From contig JADHLH010000003.1 in the NCBI GenBank assembly GCA_016780765.1, forward strand, positions 1 to 64,000: DNA of 64,000 bases, written 5' to 3'. Below, one piece after another: positions 19,003 through 28,865 of this stretch. Source of the stretch: Alphaproteobacteria bacterium. Lineage in GTDB: Bacteria > Pseudomonadota > Alphaproteobacteria > Puniceispirillales > Puniceispirillaceae. The position numbers and the translations under genes were made by a program. Each line of letters starts with the position of its first letter. The first letter of the stretch is position 1. The notes beneath the pieces were generated by a model. It ran no database searches, was not told the DNA's origin, and saw nothing but the letters and a program-made list of their open reading frames with translations.

Positions 19003-20433
19003 ATGAGCGCCCCCCTATCGATTTGCTGGTTCAGACAGGATTTGCGTCTTGCGGATAATCTGGCGCTGGTCGCGGCGGCGGCGCATGGCCGGATACTGCC
19101 AGTATTTATCCTAGATGATGACAGCGCTGGTGCCGACAGAATGGGGGCGGCAAGCCGCTGGTGGTTGCATCACTCGCTTGTCGATCTGAACGCTGCGCTG
19201 GGTGGCAAGCTGCATGTTGCACGCGGGGATGCGCGTGACATTCTGCCGGCACTGGCAGCGCAGGCCGGGGCCGATGCCGTTTTCTGGAACCGCGCCTATG
19301 AGCCGTGGCGGATTGCCCGCGATACAGATGTCAAAGCCCGGCTGTCTGCAGCCGGGGTCACTGCCGCCAGCAGCAATGGTGCCCTGTTGTGGGAGCCATG
19401 GGAGGTGCAGAAGGGGGATGGCACGCCTTACAAGGTGTTCACACCTTTCTACCGGCGCGGCTGTCTGGCAGCACCACCGCCGCGCGAACCACTGCCCCGA
19501 CCGGCGCTGGATCTGGCGCAGGATATTGTTGCCGGGCCAGCCAGCTCCGTTGATGATCTGCGTCTGCTGCCGGATGAGGGCCGGGCCGCGATGCTGGCCC
19601 CTCACTGGCAGGTTGGTGAGATCGGTGCCATGACGCGGCTGCAGGATTTCATTGCTGATGGCCTTGCCGGTTACAAGGATGGCCGCAATCTGCCAGCAAA
19701 ACCAAATGTATCGCGCCTTTCGCCCCATTTTCATTGGGGTGAATTGTCGGTCAATCAGGCTTGGTACGCGGTGCGGGCTGCCATTGATGTGCCAGAGGAT
19801 GATGTCGACAATTTCTGCGCCGAGCTGGGATGGCGAGAATTCTCGCATTCGCTTCTTTATTTCAACCCCGATCTGAAGCGCCGGAACCTGCAAACCAAAT
19901 TCGATGCTTTTGACTGGCATGAGGATGACAAGATGTTGCGTGCGTGGCAGAGCGGGCTGACAGGTGTCCCCTTTGTCGATGCTGCGATGCGCGAGTTGTG
20001 GCAGACCGGCTATATGCATAATCGCATGCGGATGGTAACCGGCTCGTTCCTTGTCAAGAATCTGCGTCTGCACTGGCATCATGGTGAGGCTTGGTTCTGG
20101 GATTGCCTTGTTGATGCCGACCATGCCAGCAACAGCGCCTCATGGCAGTGGATTGCAGGTTGCGGGGCGGATGCCGCACCCTATTTCCGCGTCTTCAATC
20201 CGGTTACGCAAGGCGAGAAGTTCGACAAGGATGGCGCCTATACGCGCCGGTTCATCCCCGAGCTGGCACAGCTGCCGGACAAATATCTGTTTGCGCCCTG
20301 GACCGCACCGCAGGCTGTTCTGGATGGGGCCGGGGTGCGTCTGGGCGAGACCTATCCACGTCCGGTTGTCGATCTGAAACAATCCCGCGAGGCAGCTCTG
20401 GCGGCTTTTGCCAGACTGCGGGACGCATCATGA
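19003..20433 (+). CDS. Cryptochrome/photolyase family protein (CPD photolyase-like)
   Basis: MSAPLSICWFRQDLRLADN; FAD-binding region TGVPFVDAAMRELWQTGYMHNRMRMVTGSFLVKNLRLHWHHGEAWFWDCLVDADHASNSASWQWIAG. Confidence 0.95.
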   Translation: MSAPLSICWFRQDLRLADNLALVAAAAHGRILPVFILDDDSAGADRMGAASRWWLHHSLVDLNAALGGKLHVARGDARDILPALAAQAGADAVFWNRAYEPWRIARDTDVKARLSAAGVTAASSNGALLWEPWEVQKGDGTPYKVFTPFYRRGCLAAPPPREPLPRPALDLAQDIVAGPASSVDDLRLLPDEGRAAMLAPHWQVGEIGAMTRLQDFIADGLAGYKDGRNLPAKPNVSRLSPHFHWGELSVNQAWYAVRAAIDVPEDDVDNFCAELGWREFSHSLLYFNPDLKRRNLQTKFDAFDWHEDDKMLRAWQSGLTGVPFVDAAMRELWQTGYMHNRMRMVTGSFLVKNLRLHWHHGEAWFWDCLVDADHASNSASWQWIAGCGADAAPYFRVFNPVTQGEKFDKDGAYTRRFIPELAQLPDKYLFAPWTAPQAVLDGAGVRLGETYPRPVVDLKQSREAALAAFARLRDAS

Positions 20434-21989
20434 GCGGCGCATTGCGCCTTGTTCTGGGCGACCAGCTGGCGCGCAGCATAACCAGCCTTGCCGATCTTGA
20501 TCCGGCACGCGACGTGGTGTTGATGGCCGAGGTGATGGATGAAGTCACCTATGTGAAACACCATAAGCGCAAAATCGCCTTTCTGTTTTCAGCGATGCGG
20601 CACTTTGCCGAGGCCTTGCGCGCTGAAGGGATTACCGTTGATTATGTCCGCCTTGATGACCCGGACAATAGCGGCAGTTTCGGCGGTGAGGTGGCCCGTG
20701 CGGCGGCGCGCCATGATCTGCACCGTCTGGTGGTCACCGAGCCCGGCGAATACCGGGTGCTTGCGGCGATGCGTGACTGGCAGGACCAGCTTGATGTGGC
20801 AGTTGAAATTCGCGGTGATGAGCGGTTCATGTGTACGCCCGAACGGTTTGCCGACTGGGCCAGCGGGCGCAAACAGCTGCGGATGGATTTCTTCTATCGT
20901 GAGATGCGGCGCGATCATGATGTGCTGATGGAAGACGGCGCACCGGTGGGCGGCAAATGGAACTATGATGCCGATAACCGGCAACCGCCAGACCTGTCGC
21001 TGGCTGTGCCGCCGCCCTTGTCCTTTGCGCCTGACGCGATCACCGATGATGTGCTGATACTGGTTGGCAAACGATGCGCAGACCATTTCGGCGCGTTGGC
21101 GGATTTCGGCTTTGCAGTGACGCGTGATCAGGCGTTGCAGGTGCTGGATCATTTCATAACGCACCGTCTGCCGTTGTTCGGCACCTATCAGGATGCGATG
21201 ATCGAGGGCGAGCCATGGATGTATCACAGTCATATCGGGTTCTATCTGAATGCCGGTCTGCTGTTGCCGGCCGAAGCCGTGCGCGCTGCCGAGGCGGCCT
21301 GGCATGACGGCCATGCCCCGCTGAATGCGATTGAGGGCTTTATCCGGCAGATCCTTGGTTGGCGTGAATTTGTGCGCGGAATCTACTGGATGAAGATGCC
21401 TGACTATGCCGGGATGAACTTCCTTGAGGCAGACCGCACGCTTCCCGATTTCTACTGGACGGGCGAAACCGGCATGAACTGTCTGGCGCAGTCGATTGAC
21501 GCAACGCGTCGCTATGCCTATGCGCATCACATTCAGCGTCTGATGGTGTTGGGGAACTTTGCGCTGCTGGCAGGTGTCAGGCCCGATCAGGTAAATGAAT
21601 GGTTCCTTGTTGTTTATGCTGATGCCTATGAGTGGGTCGAACTGCCGAATGTGTCTGGCATGGTGCTGTTTGCCGATGGCGGATATCTGGCCAGCAAGCC
21701 CTATGCGGCCGGCGGTGCCTATATCAACCGTATGTCGAATTACTGCGGTAACTGCCGTTACAAGGTGGCGCAGAAGACCGGCCCCGATGCGTGTCCTTTC
21801 AATTACCTCTATTGGGATTTTTTGATCCGCAACCGGCCAAGGCTTGGCAACAATGCCCGCCTTGGCATGATTTACCGCTCGCTCGACAAGATGGCACCAG
21901 AACGTGTTGCCGGCATTGAAGCAGATGCGGCGGTGTTTCTGGCGTCGCTTGACGAGATGAGTGCTGATGAACATGGGAGACAGCAATGA
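20430..21989 (+). CDS. Cryptochrome/photolyase-related protein, iron-sulfur (FeS-BCP) type
   Basis: MSGALRLVLGDQLARSITSL; INRMSNYCGNCRYKVAQKTGPDACPFNYLYWDFL (clustered Cys); ATGA overlap at 20430-20433. Confidence 0.92.
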   Translation: MSGALRLVLGDQLARSITSLADLDPARDVVLMAEVMDEVTYVKHHKRKIAFLFSAMRHFAEALRAEGITVDYVRLDDPDNSGSFGGEVARAAARHDLHRLVVTEPGEYRVLAAMRDWQDQLDVAVEIRGDERFMCTPERFADWASGRKQLRMDFFYREMRRDHDVLMEDGAPVGGKWNYDADNRQPPDLSLAVPPPLSFAPDAITDDVLILVGKRCADHFGALADFGFAVTRDQALQVLDHFITHRLPLFGTYQDAMIEGEPWMYHSHIGFYLNAGLLLPAEAVRAAEAAWHDGHAPLNAIEGFIRQILGWREFVRGIYWMKMPDYAGMNFLEADRTLPDFYWTGETGMNCLAQSIDATRRYAYAHHIQRLMVLGNFALLAGVRPDQVNEWFLVVYADAYEWVELPNVSGMVLFADGGYLASKPYAAGGAYINRMSNYCGNCRYKVAQKTGPDACPFNYLYWDFLIRNRPRLGNNARLGMIYRSLDKMAPERVAGIEADAAVFLASLDEMSADEHGRQQ

Positions 21990-22618
21990 TATCTGCAACC
22001 AAGCCGTGGCAGCGCAGACTGACCACAGTGATGATGGTAACCGGCCTTCTGGTCGTCATGCTTGCCGGCCTTGCCGGATGCGCGCGGCGGGATGTCAGCA
22101 CGCTTGCCGACCGGCAGCCATCGCTGGACCTTGCTGAATTTTTTGCCGGTCAGTCTGTCGCCTATGGCATCTTTGAAGACAGGTTCGGCAACCTGCGACG
22201 CCAGTTCCGGGTCAATATGATCGGCACAGTAGACGGCGACACGCTGACACTGGCTGAAGATTTTCTCTATGATGACGGGGAACGGGCCGAGCGGACATGG
22301 GTGATAAAGCGACTGGCTGATGATGCGGATGGCAGCCTGCGTTATGAAGGTACCGCAAGCGATGTGGCTGGTCCGGCATCTGGACGGATCAGCGGCAATG
22401 CGTTGAACTGGGAATATGATGTCGTGCTGAATATTTCCGGTCGTGAGGTCGAGGTGCATTTCGATGACTGGATCTATCGGCAGGATGAGGACGTGGCGAT
22501 CAATCGCGCCTTTGTCAGCAAGTTCGGTATCGAGATCGGTTCTGTCACGCTGGTCTTTCTGCGCGGTGCGGCGGCGGCGGCGATCGGCCCGCTTGATCTG
22601 GACGGATGGCCTGAATAG
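21986..22618 (+). CDS. DUF3833-family lipoprotein
   Basis: Lipobox LAGLAGCARR; DLAEFFAGQSVAYGIFEDRFGNLRRQFRVNM. Confidence 0.82.
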   Translation: MISATKPWQRRLTTVMMVTGLLVVMLAGLAGCARRDVSTLADRQPSLDLAEFFAGQSVAYGIFEDRFGNLRRQFRVNMIGTVDGDTLTLAEDFLYDDGERAERTWVIKRLADDADGSLRYEGTASDVAGPASGRISGNALNWEYDVVLNISGREVEVHFDDWIYRQDEDVAINRAFVSKFGIEIGSVTLVFLRGAAAAAIGPLDLDGWPE

Positions 22619-22756
22619 GGACGCGAATTATGGTCTGAACAGTGATCTGTCCTGATATATGCTGACCAGGGACTGAAGACGAAGGTGCGGCTTGTCACGG
22701 TGATGTCATTTATAATGGGGACCGGTGCGAAGGAAATGCCAGAAGGGGGAATAAGG

Positions 22757-23278
22757 ATGATCAGGCGGACGCTGGCGCTGCTTATCGCGGCGCTGCTTAT
22801 CGGGTTGCAGGGCGCACAGGCCGAGGTGCTGGACAGGCTTGTGCCCGATGCTGAACTTGTTGGCGAAGCGCGCTTCAAGGTGATGTTCTTCAAGATTTAT
22901 GATGCGCAGCTATACGCGCCGAACGGACGTTACAGTGCTGGTAACCCGTACAGTTTGCGTCTGCATTATCTGATCAACGCCAAGAAAGGCCGGATCGTCA
23001 GCTCTACGGTGAAGGAAATGAGGCGGATGAAGGCGGCCAGCAATGCGCAGATTGAAAGCTGGGTGCCGGTGATGGACAGCGCCTTCATCGATATGCCAAA
23101 GGGCAGCCATGCAGATTTCATTCACACCTCAGATGGGCGGCTGACCCTTGTTGCCGGTGGTGAAATCATCTCGGTTATTGAGGATACCGTGCTGGCAAAG
23201 GCGATTATGGATATATGGCTCGGTCCGAAGGTGCGCGATCAACGCTTTCAGGACAATCTGATGGGACGCAGCAAGTGA
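22757..23278 (+). CDS. Chalcone-isomerase-like family protein (periplasmic)
   Basis: Signal peptide; VGEARFKVMFFKIYDAQLYAPNGRYSAGNPYSLRLHYLINAKKGRIVSSTVKEMRRM. The start near 22757 is chosen before the signal peptide. Confidence 0.8.
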   Translation: MIRRTLALLIAALLIGLQGAQAEVLDRLVPDAELVGEARFKVMFFKIYDAQLYAPNGRYSAGNPYSLRLHYLINAKKGRIVSSTVKEMRRMKAASNAQIESWVPVMDSAFIDMPKGSHADFIHTSDGRLTLVAGGEIISVIEDTVLAKAIMDIWLGPKVRDQRFQDNLMGRSK

Positions 23279-23853
23279 AGCTGGGCGCCTTTTTCATCGA
23301 AATCCTGCCTTTGCTGGCCTTTTTCGCAGGCTATCAGTATTTCGGGCTGCTGATGGCTGCGGCCTTGTCAGCGATATTGGGGGCGGGCGTGTTGCTTCTT
23401 GCGCGATGGCGCGACGGACGTATCGCCGCCTTTCCCCTGTTTTCGGTTGTCATGTCCGGCCTGTTCACGGCCATTGCCTGGGGGCTTGATGACGGCATTT
23501 TCATCAAGGTCCAGCCGACAATATTCAACGGGTTGTTTGCAACTGTCCTGCTGGGAGGGCTGGTCATGCGCCGCGCCATGATGCGGCAGTTTTTCGGCGC
23601 CCAGTTTTCGCTGACAGATGCGACCTGGTTCACGCTCAGCTTTCGCTGGGGGTGCTTTTTTCTGCTGCTGGCCATCGCCAATGAATGTGTCTGGCGATTG
23701 TTCACCGAGGCCGAATGGGTGACCTACAAGACATTCATCGCCGCGCCGGCAAGTGGTGCTTTCATGCTGGCACAGCTGCCGCTGACTTTACGCGGGCGGA
23801 TCAATTCTGCCGACAATTCTGCCGACAATTCTGCCGACAAATCTGACGGATGA
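23275..23853 (+). CDS. Inner-membrane-spanning YciB/IspZ (septation protein A)-like
   Basis: KLGAFFIEILPLLAFFAGYQYFG, GGLVMRRAMMRQFFGAQFSLTDATWFTLSFRWGCFFLLLAIANECVWR; GTG start at 23275. Confidence 0.85.
   Translation: MKLGAFFIEILPLLAFFAGYQYFGLLMAAALSAILGAGVLLLARWRDGRIAAFPLFSVVMSGLFTAIAWGLDDGIFIKVQPTIFNGLFATVLLGGLVMRRAMMRQFFGAQFSLTDATWFTLSFRWGCFFLLLAIANECVWRLFTEAEWVTYKTFIAAPASGAFMLAQLPLTLRGRINSADNSADNSADKSDG
23803..23838 (+). repeat. Three 12-bp tandem units (aattctgccgac) at the 3' end of the yciB-like gene
   Basis: Encodes NSADNSADNSAD immediately before KSDG*. Confidence 0.95.
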
Positions 23854-23878
23854 TCGGGATGATGTCCCCGGGGTGGGC

Positions 23879-24613
23879 CTAGAATGGAATGGGGCTGCCG
23901 TCATAGGCAAAAAAGCCGCCGGTCATACGTGCATCCAGCCCGTCCAGTACCTGCCAAAGGCAGTCGGCCGCATAGCTGGCGGTGAATAATTTTTCGGCTG
24001 GTACATTGGCCTGAAACGGGCGTGACAGGTTGGTGTCCACGGTGCCCGGATGAAGCGATGCCACACAGGCCGCCGGATTTGCACGCGCCAGCTCGATCGA
24101 CAAGGTGCGCATCAACTGGTTCAGCGCCGCCTTGCTGGCCCGGTAGGCATACCAGCCACCAAGTGCGTTGTCGCTGATCGAACCGACCCGCGCTGACAGG
24201 GCGGCATAGTGCAGCGGGTGGGTGCCGCGCAAAAGCGGCCAGAGTTCGCGCGCCATCAATACCGGAGCCAGCGCGTTGGTCTGGAACACCCTGGTCAGCA
24301 CATCTGCATCAATATCATTGATCCTTTTTTCTGGACGAATGCTGCCATCCTGCAGCATGCCAGCGGTAAAGATCACCCGGTCAAGCTGGTCAGTGGCAGC
24401 GGTGACTTTCGTACTGGCGGCGGCGATGCTGTCGGGCTCCGTTACATCCAGCGTCAGCCACATGACATCATCTGACGGTGGCAAAAGATCATAACCCGGC
24501 GCAGATTGCGGGTCGCGTGCCGTCAGGAACAGCTGTGAGGCGCCGGCCGCACGCGCCCGCTGTGCAAGGGCCAGTCCGATGCCCCGCCCCGCCCCCTGAA
24601 TCAATATATGCAT
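23879..24613 (-). CDS. SDR-family oxidoreductase
   Basis: MHILIQGAGRGIGLALAQRARAAGASQLFLTARD; YRASKAALNQLMRTLSIEL. Confidence 0.88.
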   Translation of the reverse strand: MHILIQGAGRGIGLALAQRARAAGASQLFLTARDPQSAPGYDLLPPSDDVMWLTLDVTEPDSIAAASTKVTAATDQLDRVIFTAGMLQDGSIRPEKRINDIDADVLTRVFQTNALAPVLMARELWPLLRGTHPLHYAALSARVGSISDNALGGWYAYRASKAALNQLMRTLSIELARANPAACVASLHPGTVDTNLSRPFQANVPAEKLFTASYAADCLWQVLDGLDARMTGGFFAYDGSPIPF

Positions 24614-24649
24614 ATCAGCCCTTCCCAGATCCGGCCTTCTGCCGGCGGT

Positions 24650-24724
24650 AATCTGCATCGTGACAGGGTGCAGACACGGCCGCCGTGACGTCGTGTCACA
24701 AGCTGTCTTGCACCGATGCAGATT
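24650..24724. repeat. Nested imperfect inverted repeat in a divergent promoter region
   Basis: AATCTGCATCG (24650-24660) / CGATGCAGATT (24714-24724); inner GGTGCAGACA (24667-24676) / TGTCTTGCACC (24704-24714); central CACGGC-C-GCCGTG and GTGAC-GTCGT-GTCAC. Confidence 0.9.
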
Positions 24725-24777
24725 GCAGATGTGGTGCTTTGCCCCCATTTCCTCAAGACGGAACAAGGAGAGTTGTC

Positions 24778-25257
24778 ATGCGGATGCCATCTTCAATCGC
24801 GGTTGCTGTCGCTGTGATGATTGCGATTTTCTCTGTCTCATGGGCGGCACGCGCTGCCGATCTGGTCGTGCCTGACCCGTCAATCGCACCCGAAGAAGTG
24901 GTGGCGATCCAGATGAAGGCCTTGCAGTTCAATGACAATCCGGTTGCCGATTTCGGGATTGCCCAGACCTGGAACTTTGCGCATCCGCGAAACCGCGCCG
25001 CGACAGGCCCGTTGCAGCGGTTTGCCGGCATGTTGAAGGGGGCGGCCTATGGCACGATGCTGAATCATGCCAGCCACCGGATCGTTGCGCAGGAAAGCGA
25101 CGGCACGCGCGCCAGCTTTGATGTGTTCATGGAAACCACCACAGGCAGGATGCTGCATTTCATGTGGGCTGTCGAACTTGTCGACGGTGGTGAATTTGAC
25201 AATTGCTGGATGACAGTGGCGGTATCAATGCCGCGAGATGCCGGTCAGGGCAGCTAA
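24778..25257 (+). CDS. DUF4864-like secreted protein
   Basis: Signal peptide; VQI.MKALQFNDNPVADFGIAQTWNFAHPRNRAATGPLQRFAGML pattern. Confidence 0.75.
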   Translation: MRMPSSIAVAVAVMIAIFSVSWAARAADLVVPDPSIAPEEVVAIQMKALQFNDNPVADFGIAQTWNFAHPRNRAATGPLQRFAGMLKGAAYGTMLNHASHRIVAQESDGTRASFDVFMETTTGRMLHFMWAVELVDGGEFDNCWMTVAVSMPRDAGQGS

Positions 25258-25266
25258 TCCGACGGA

Positions 25267-26172
25267 TCATTCACTGGCCGTTCCTGCACCAGATTCCTCT
25301 GGTTTTGATCGCACGCGTTCCCGCCAGAACGTAAACAGTCCGGCGGCAATGATGATGGCAGCGCCTGTCAGCATGGCTTGGGTGACCGGATCGTCAAACA
25401 CGACAAAACCGATCGTGGCTGACGTGGCTATCCCGAAATATGAGAAAGGCTGCAGCACGCTTGCCTCTGCCTTGTCCAGCGCCTTGATCATCATGAAATG
25501 CGCGGCTGTGCCGAACAGGCACAATAACAGCATCCACAGCCAGTCCGTGCCGTGTGGCGGAGTCCATGCCAAAGGGGCTATAAGGCTCATGGTGATCGCG
25601 CCGACCATGCCGGTCCAGAAAAAGCTGGTCTCGGCACTGTCGGTGCGCGATGCGATGCGGGTCAATATGGCATAGCCGGCAAACTGGATGGCGCCAAGCA
25701 GCGGAATGATCATCTGCGGACCGAACGGGCTACCGCGCGGATCAAGCGCCAGCGCCACACCGCCAAAGCCGGCAGTGATGGCAAGCCAGCGCCGCCAGCC
25801 CACACGCTCTCCCAGAAAAGGAACGGACAGCGCTGCGATAATCAGCGGATAGCTGGCGAAGATCACCTGAAAGCCGACAAGCCCGACGATAGTGAAGCCG
25901 TATAGTGCCGTGCAAATCTGGCTGACCAGCAACAGAGCGCGCAGGGTTTGCAGCCATGGCCGCGTGGTGCCCGCGACATGTTTCAGCCCGCCGGGCCGTG
26001 TGGCGCTGAATGCCAATACGAACAGCAGGAAGAACCAATAGCGGATGGTAATCACCGAAATCGGCCCATAACCCTCGGCCAGAAAGCGTGACAGCCCGTC
26101 CTGTATCCCGAAGGTGACGGCCGCACCGATCATCAGCAGAATGCCGGTTTGGGTGGAAGCGCGTGTGGTCAA
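25267..26172 (-). CDS. DMT-superfamily (EamA) transporter
   Basis: About 10 TM helices; [39 protein letters not shown]. Confidence 0.88.
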   Translation of the reverse strand: MTTRASTQTGILLMIGAAVTFGIQDGLSRFLAEGYGPISVITIRYWFFLLFVLAFSATRPGGLKHVAGTTRPWLQTLRALLLVSQICTALYGFTIVGLVGFQVIFASYPLIIAALSVPFLGERVGWRRWLAITAGFGGVALALDPRGSPFGPQMIIPLLGAIQFAGYAILTRIASRTDSAETSFFWTGMVGAITMSLIAPLAWTPPHGTDWLWMLLLCLFGTAAHFMMIKALDKAEASVLQPFSYFGIATSATIGFVVFDDPVTQAMLTGAAIIIAAGLFTFWRERVRSKPEESGAGTASE

Positions 26173-26876
26173 GCCGGTTGCCAGTCGATCGGGGACTTGC
26201 CCTGCGCCGCCAGATAGTCATTGGCCCGCGAAAAGGGCCGGCTGCCAAAAAAGCCGTTATATGCAGATAGCGGCGACGGGTGGGCACTGGTGATCACCAG
26301 ATGCCGGCTTCGATCAATGCTGGCCCCCTTGTCCTGTGCCTTGCGGCCCCACAGGATGAAGGCCAGCCCCTGATGCTCATGGTTCAGAGCGGTGATGACA
26401 GCATCGGTAAACGGCTCCCATCCCTTGCCCTGATGCGACCCGGCGCGACCGTCCTCGACGGTCAGGCAGCTGTTCAGCAGCAAGACGCCTTGCCGCGCCC
26501 AGCTTTCCAGATTGCCGTGCCCGGGATGCCCGATACCAAGATCGCTGGCCAGTTCCTTATAGATGTTCTGCAAGGATGGTGGCGGTGCCACCCCCGGTCC
26601 GACCGAGAAGCTGAGCCCATGTGCCTGCCCAGGCCCGTGATAGGGGTCCTGACCCAGTATGACCACCTTCACCTGTTCAAAGGGTGTCAGGTCAAACGCG
26701 CGAAAAATCTGGCTGCCCGGTGGATATATGCGTTTTCCAGCCGCCTTCTCGGACCGCAGAAACTGACTGAGCGCTGTCATATGTGCGGCTGCAAACTGGG
26801 CAGCCAGCCGTGTCTTCCAGCTGTCCTCAATACGGATATCGGGTGTGGTGTTCGCGGCATGGGTGGTGTCTGACAT
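26169..26876 (-). CDS. ung: Uracil-DNA glycosylase
   Basis: [69 protein letters not shown]. Confidence 0.97.
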   Translation of the reverse strand: MSDTTHAANTTPDIRIEDSWKTRLAAQFAAAHMTALSQFLRSEKAAGKRIYPPGSQIFRAFDLTPFEQVKVVILGQDPYHGPGQAHGLSFSVGPGVAPPPSLQNIYKELASDLGIGHPGHGNLESWARQGVLLLNSCLTVEDGRAGSHQGKGWEPFTDAVITALNHEHQGLAFILWGRKAQDKGASIDRSRHLVITSAHPSPLSAYNGFFGSRPFSRANDYLAAQGKSPIDWQPA

Positions 26877-26974
26877 GGTGACCAGACTAGTCTCCACCGC
26901 CAGTTGCAGCAAGCGCCTGAACCGTCAATGGTGGCACATGTTTGCTGTTGGCCGGGTATTTTGTTGGCCGGGTG

Positions 26975-27616
26975 CTATTCGGCGACCGACAGATTGCGCT
27001 GCGAGTTGGCGCTGCGTTCGCTGACAATGGCGATTTCCTGGCGCGCATCAGCAATCACCTTGCGGCGATTCTTGGCCAGTCCGGTCACATCGATTACCGA
27101 GACATCCATGATGCCGATAAATTCCATGATATGACGGATATAGTTTGACGCGTAATCAACATCGGTATCGGCCATGGTGCCACCCGAAGTGATGATCACG
27201 GTGGCGCGCTTGTTGGCCAGCAGGCCACGCGGCCGGTCGTTTTCATAAACAAAGGTGATGTTGTCGCGGCAAATAAGGTCGATCCACGCTTTCAGGGCAG
27301 CTGGCACGCTGAAGTTATAAATCGGCGTTGCGATCACCACGTCATCTGCAGCCTGCAGTTCAGACACCAACGCATCAGACTGGGTCAGCAGGGCGCGCTG
27401 GTCAGGGGTACGGTTTTCTTCGAAAGTCCGTTCTGCCTCGATCCAGGCAGCGTTGACGATACCCACGCCGGCGGCAAGATCGCGGTTGATGAGGTGAATG
27501 CCCGGTTGGCGGGCACCAAGCAACGACACCATCTCATCGGCAAGCATGCGGCTTACCGACTTCTGTCGACGCATGCTCGCGTCAACTCGTAAAATCGTCC
27601 GGTTGGTTCCAATCAT
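26975..27616 (-). CDS. azoR: FMN-dependent NADH-azoreductase/quinone reductase
   Basis: Flavodoxin-like fold; ATPIYNFSVPAALKAWIDLICRDNITF; VIITSGGTMADTDVDYASNYIRHIMEFIGI. Confidence 0.9.
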   Translation of the reverse strand: MIGTNRTILRVDASMRRQKSVSRMLADEMVSLLGARQPGIHLINRDLAAGVGIVNAAWIEAERTFEENRTPDQRALLTQSDALVSELQAADDVVIATPIYNFSVPAALKAWIDLICRDNITFVYENDRPRGLLANKRATVIITSGGTMADTDVDYASNYIRHIMEFIGIMDVSVIDVTGLAKNRRKVIADARQEIAIVSERSANSQRNLSVAE

Positions 27617-27792
27617 GACGACAGCCTTTCGCTTATTTTGCCCGCGCCGTCAACAGGGGTAAGAGGGGCCATGGGAGGGGGGAGGTCCCCCATGGCTGAT
27701 ATTTAAGGTAATTGTTGCGCTCAGCATTAAAAAGCGCTCAGGAGGGAAAATATAATTCTAATTTTAAGAATAATAATGTAGGATGCGACATT

Positions 27793-28707
27793 ATGAGCCA
27801 GATTGAGGAAATTCGCGCGTTTGTGATGGTTGTGGAGACTGGCAGTCTTACGCAGGCAGCAGAGCGTCTTGGTATTGCTGTATCGGCCGTCAGCCGCCGG
27901 TTGAAAGATCTGGAATTGCGCCTCGGCGCGCCGCTGATCCAGCGTACAACACGCCGAATGTATTTGAACGAAGTGGGGCAGGGCTTTTATGAGCGCTGCA
28001 AGGCTGTTCTTGATGAGCTGGAGGCCGCACAGCAGGAAGTGCTGAATTCAGGTGGCGGGCTTGGCGGGGTTCTGCGAATCAGTGCACCGCTGTCTTTTGG
28101 TGTGTCGCACATGTCGTCGGCAATTTCGCAATTCATGCATGCGCATCCAGATGTGCGGATTGATATGGATTTGTCTGACAAGCGGGTTGATCTGGTTGCC
28201 GAGGGGTTTGATCTGGCGATCCGTATCGGGGTGCTGTCGGATTCCAGCCTGATCGCCAAGAAAATCTCGACCGTGCGCAATATTCCTTGTGCCTCGCCGG
28301 ATTTTGTCTCGCGACACCCGCCTTTCAAGAAGCCCGAAGATTTGGAACAATTGCCCGCATTGGTCTATTCGAATGAGAAGACCCCGAATGACTGGCGCTA
28401 TCGCGGGCCAGATGGAAAGACCGGTGTCCTGCGCGTGAAGCCGCGCCTGTCAGCCAGCAATGGCGATGTGCTGCGTGAGGCTGCGATCGCCGGTCTTGGC
28501 ATCACATGCCTTCCGAATTTTCTTCATTATGATGCGATCAATAACGGGCTGCTGCAGCCTGTTCTGCCTGACTATGAATGGGCAGAGCTTGATGTTTATG
28601 CCGTTTATCCGAAGACAACAATTCTACCAAAACGCACCCGTGCGTTTGTTGACTTCATCTCCACCCGGTACGGCAAAGATCCCTACTGGAACAAGATTCA
28701 CGCCTGA
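27793..28707 (+). CDS. LysR-family transcriptional regulator
   Basis: MSQIEEIRAFVMVVETGSLTQAAERLGIAVSAVSRRLKDLELRLGAPLIQRTTRRMYLNEVG; divergent from azoR. Confidence 0.93.
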   Translation: MSQIEEIRAFVMVVETGSLTQAAERLGIAVSAVSRRLKDLELRLGAPLIQRTTRRMYLNEVGQGFYERCKAVLDELEAAQQEVLNSGGGLGGVLRISAPLSFGVSHMSSAISQFMHAHPDVRIDMDLSDKRVDLVAEGFDLAIRIGVLSDSSLIAKKISTVRNIPCASPDFVSRHPPFKKPEDLEQLPALVYSNEKTPNDWRYRGPDGKTGVLRVKPRLSASNGDVLREAAIAGLGITCLPNFLHYDAINNGLLQPVLPDYEWAELDVYAVYPKTTILPKRTRAFVDFISTRYGKDPYWNKIHA

Positions 28708-28865
28708 AAGACGGTATGAAACGCCGGGTCCTGACGCACCCTGATCATGCGTATTGCGAATTCGTGAAAAGCCGTCCTCCAATCACATTCCATTATTCTA
28801 TTTGATGGAAAGATCTTTTCCGGCAGTTTGACTTTATTGCGCCGTCTTCTGTCGCTAGCCTTAAC

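Noticed and set aside
19111-20124. 337-aa minus-strand ORF antisense to the photolyase
   Set aside because: Same reason: no domain motifs and the opposite strand is clearly coding.
20589-21998. 469-aa minus-strand ORF antisense to the FeS-type photolyase
   Set aside because: The sense strand carries a well-conserved enzyme; long antisense frames are common with this codon bias.
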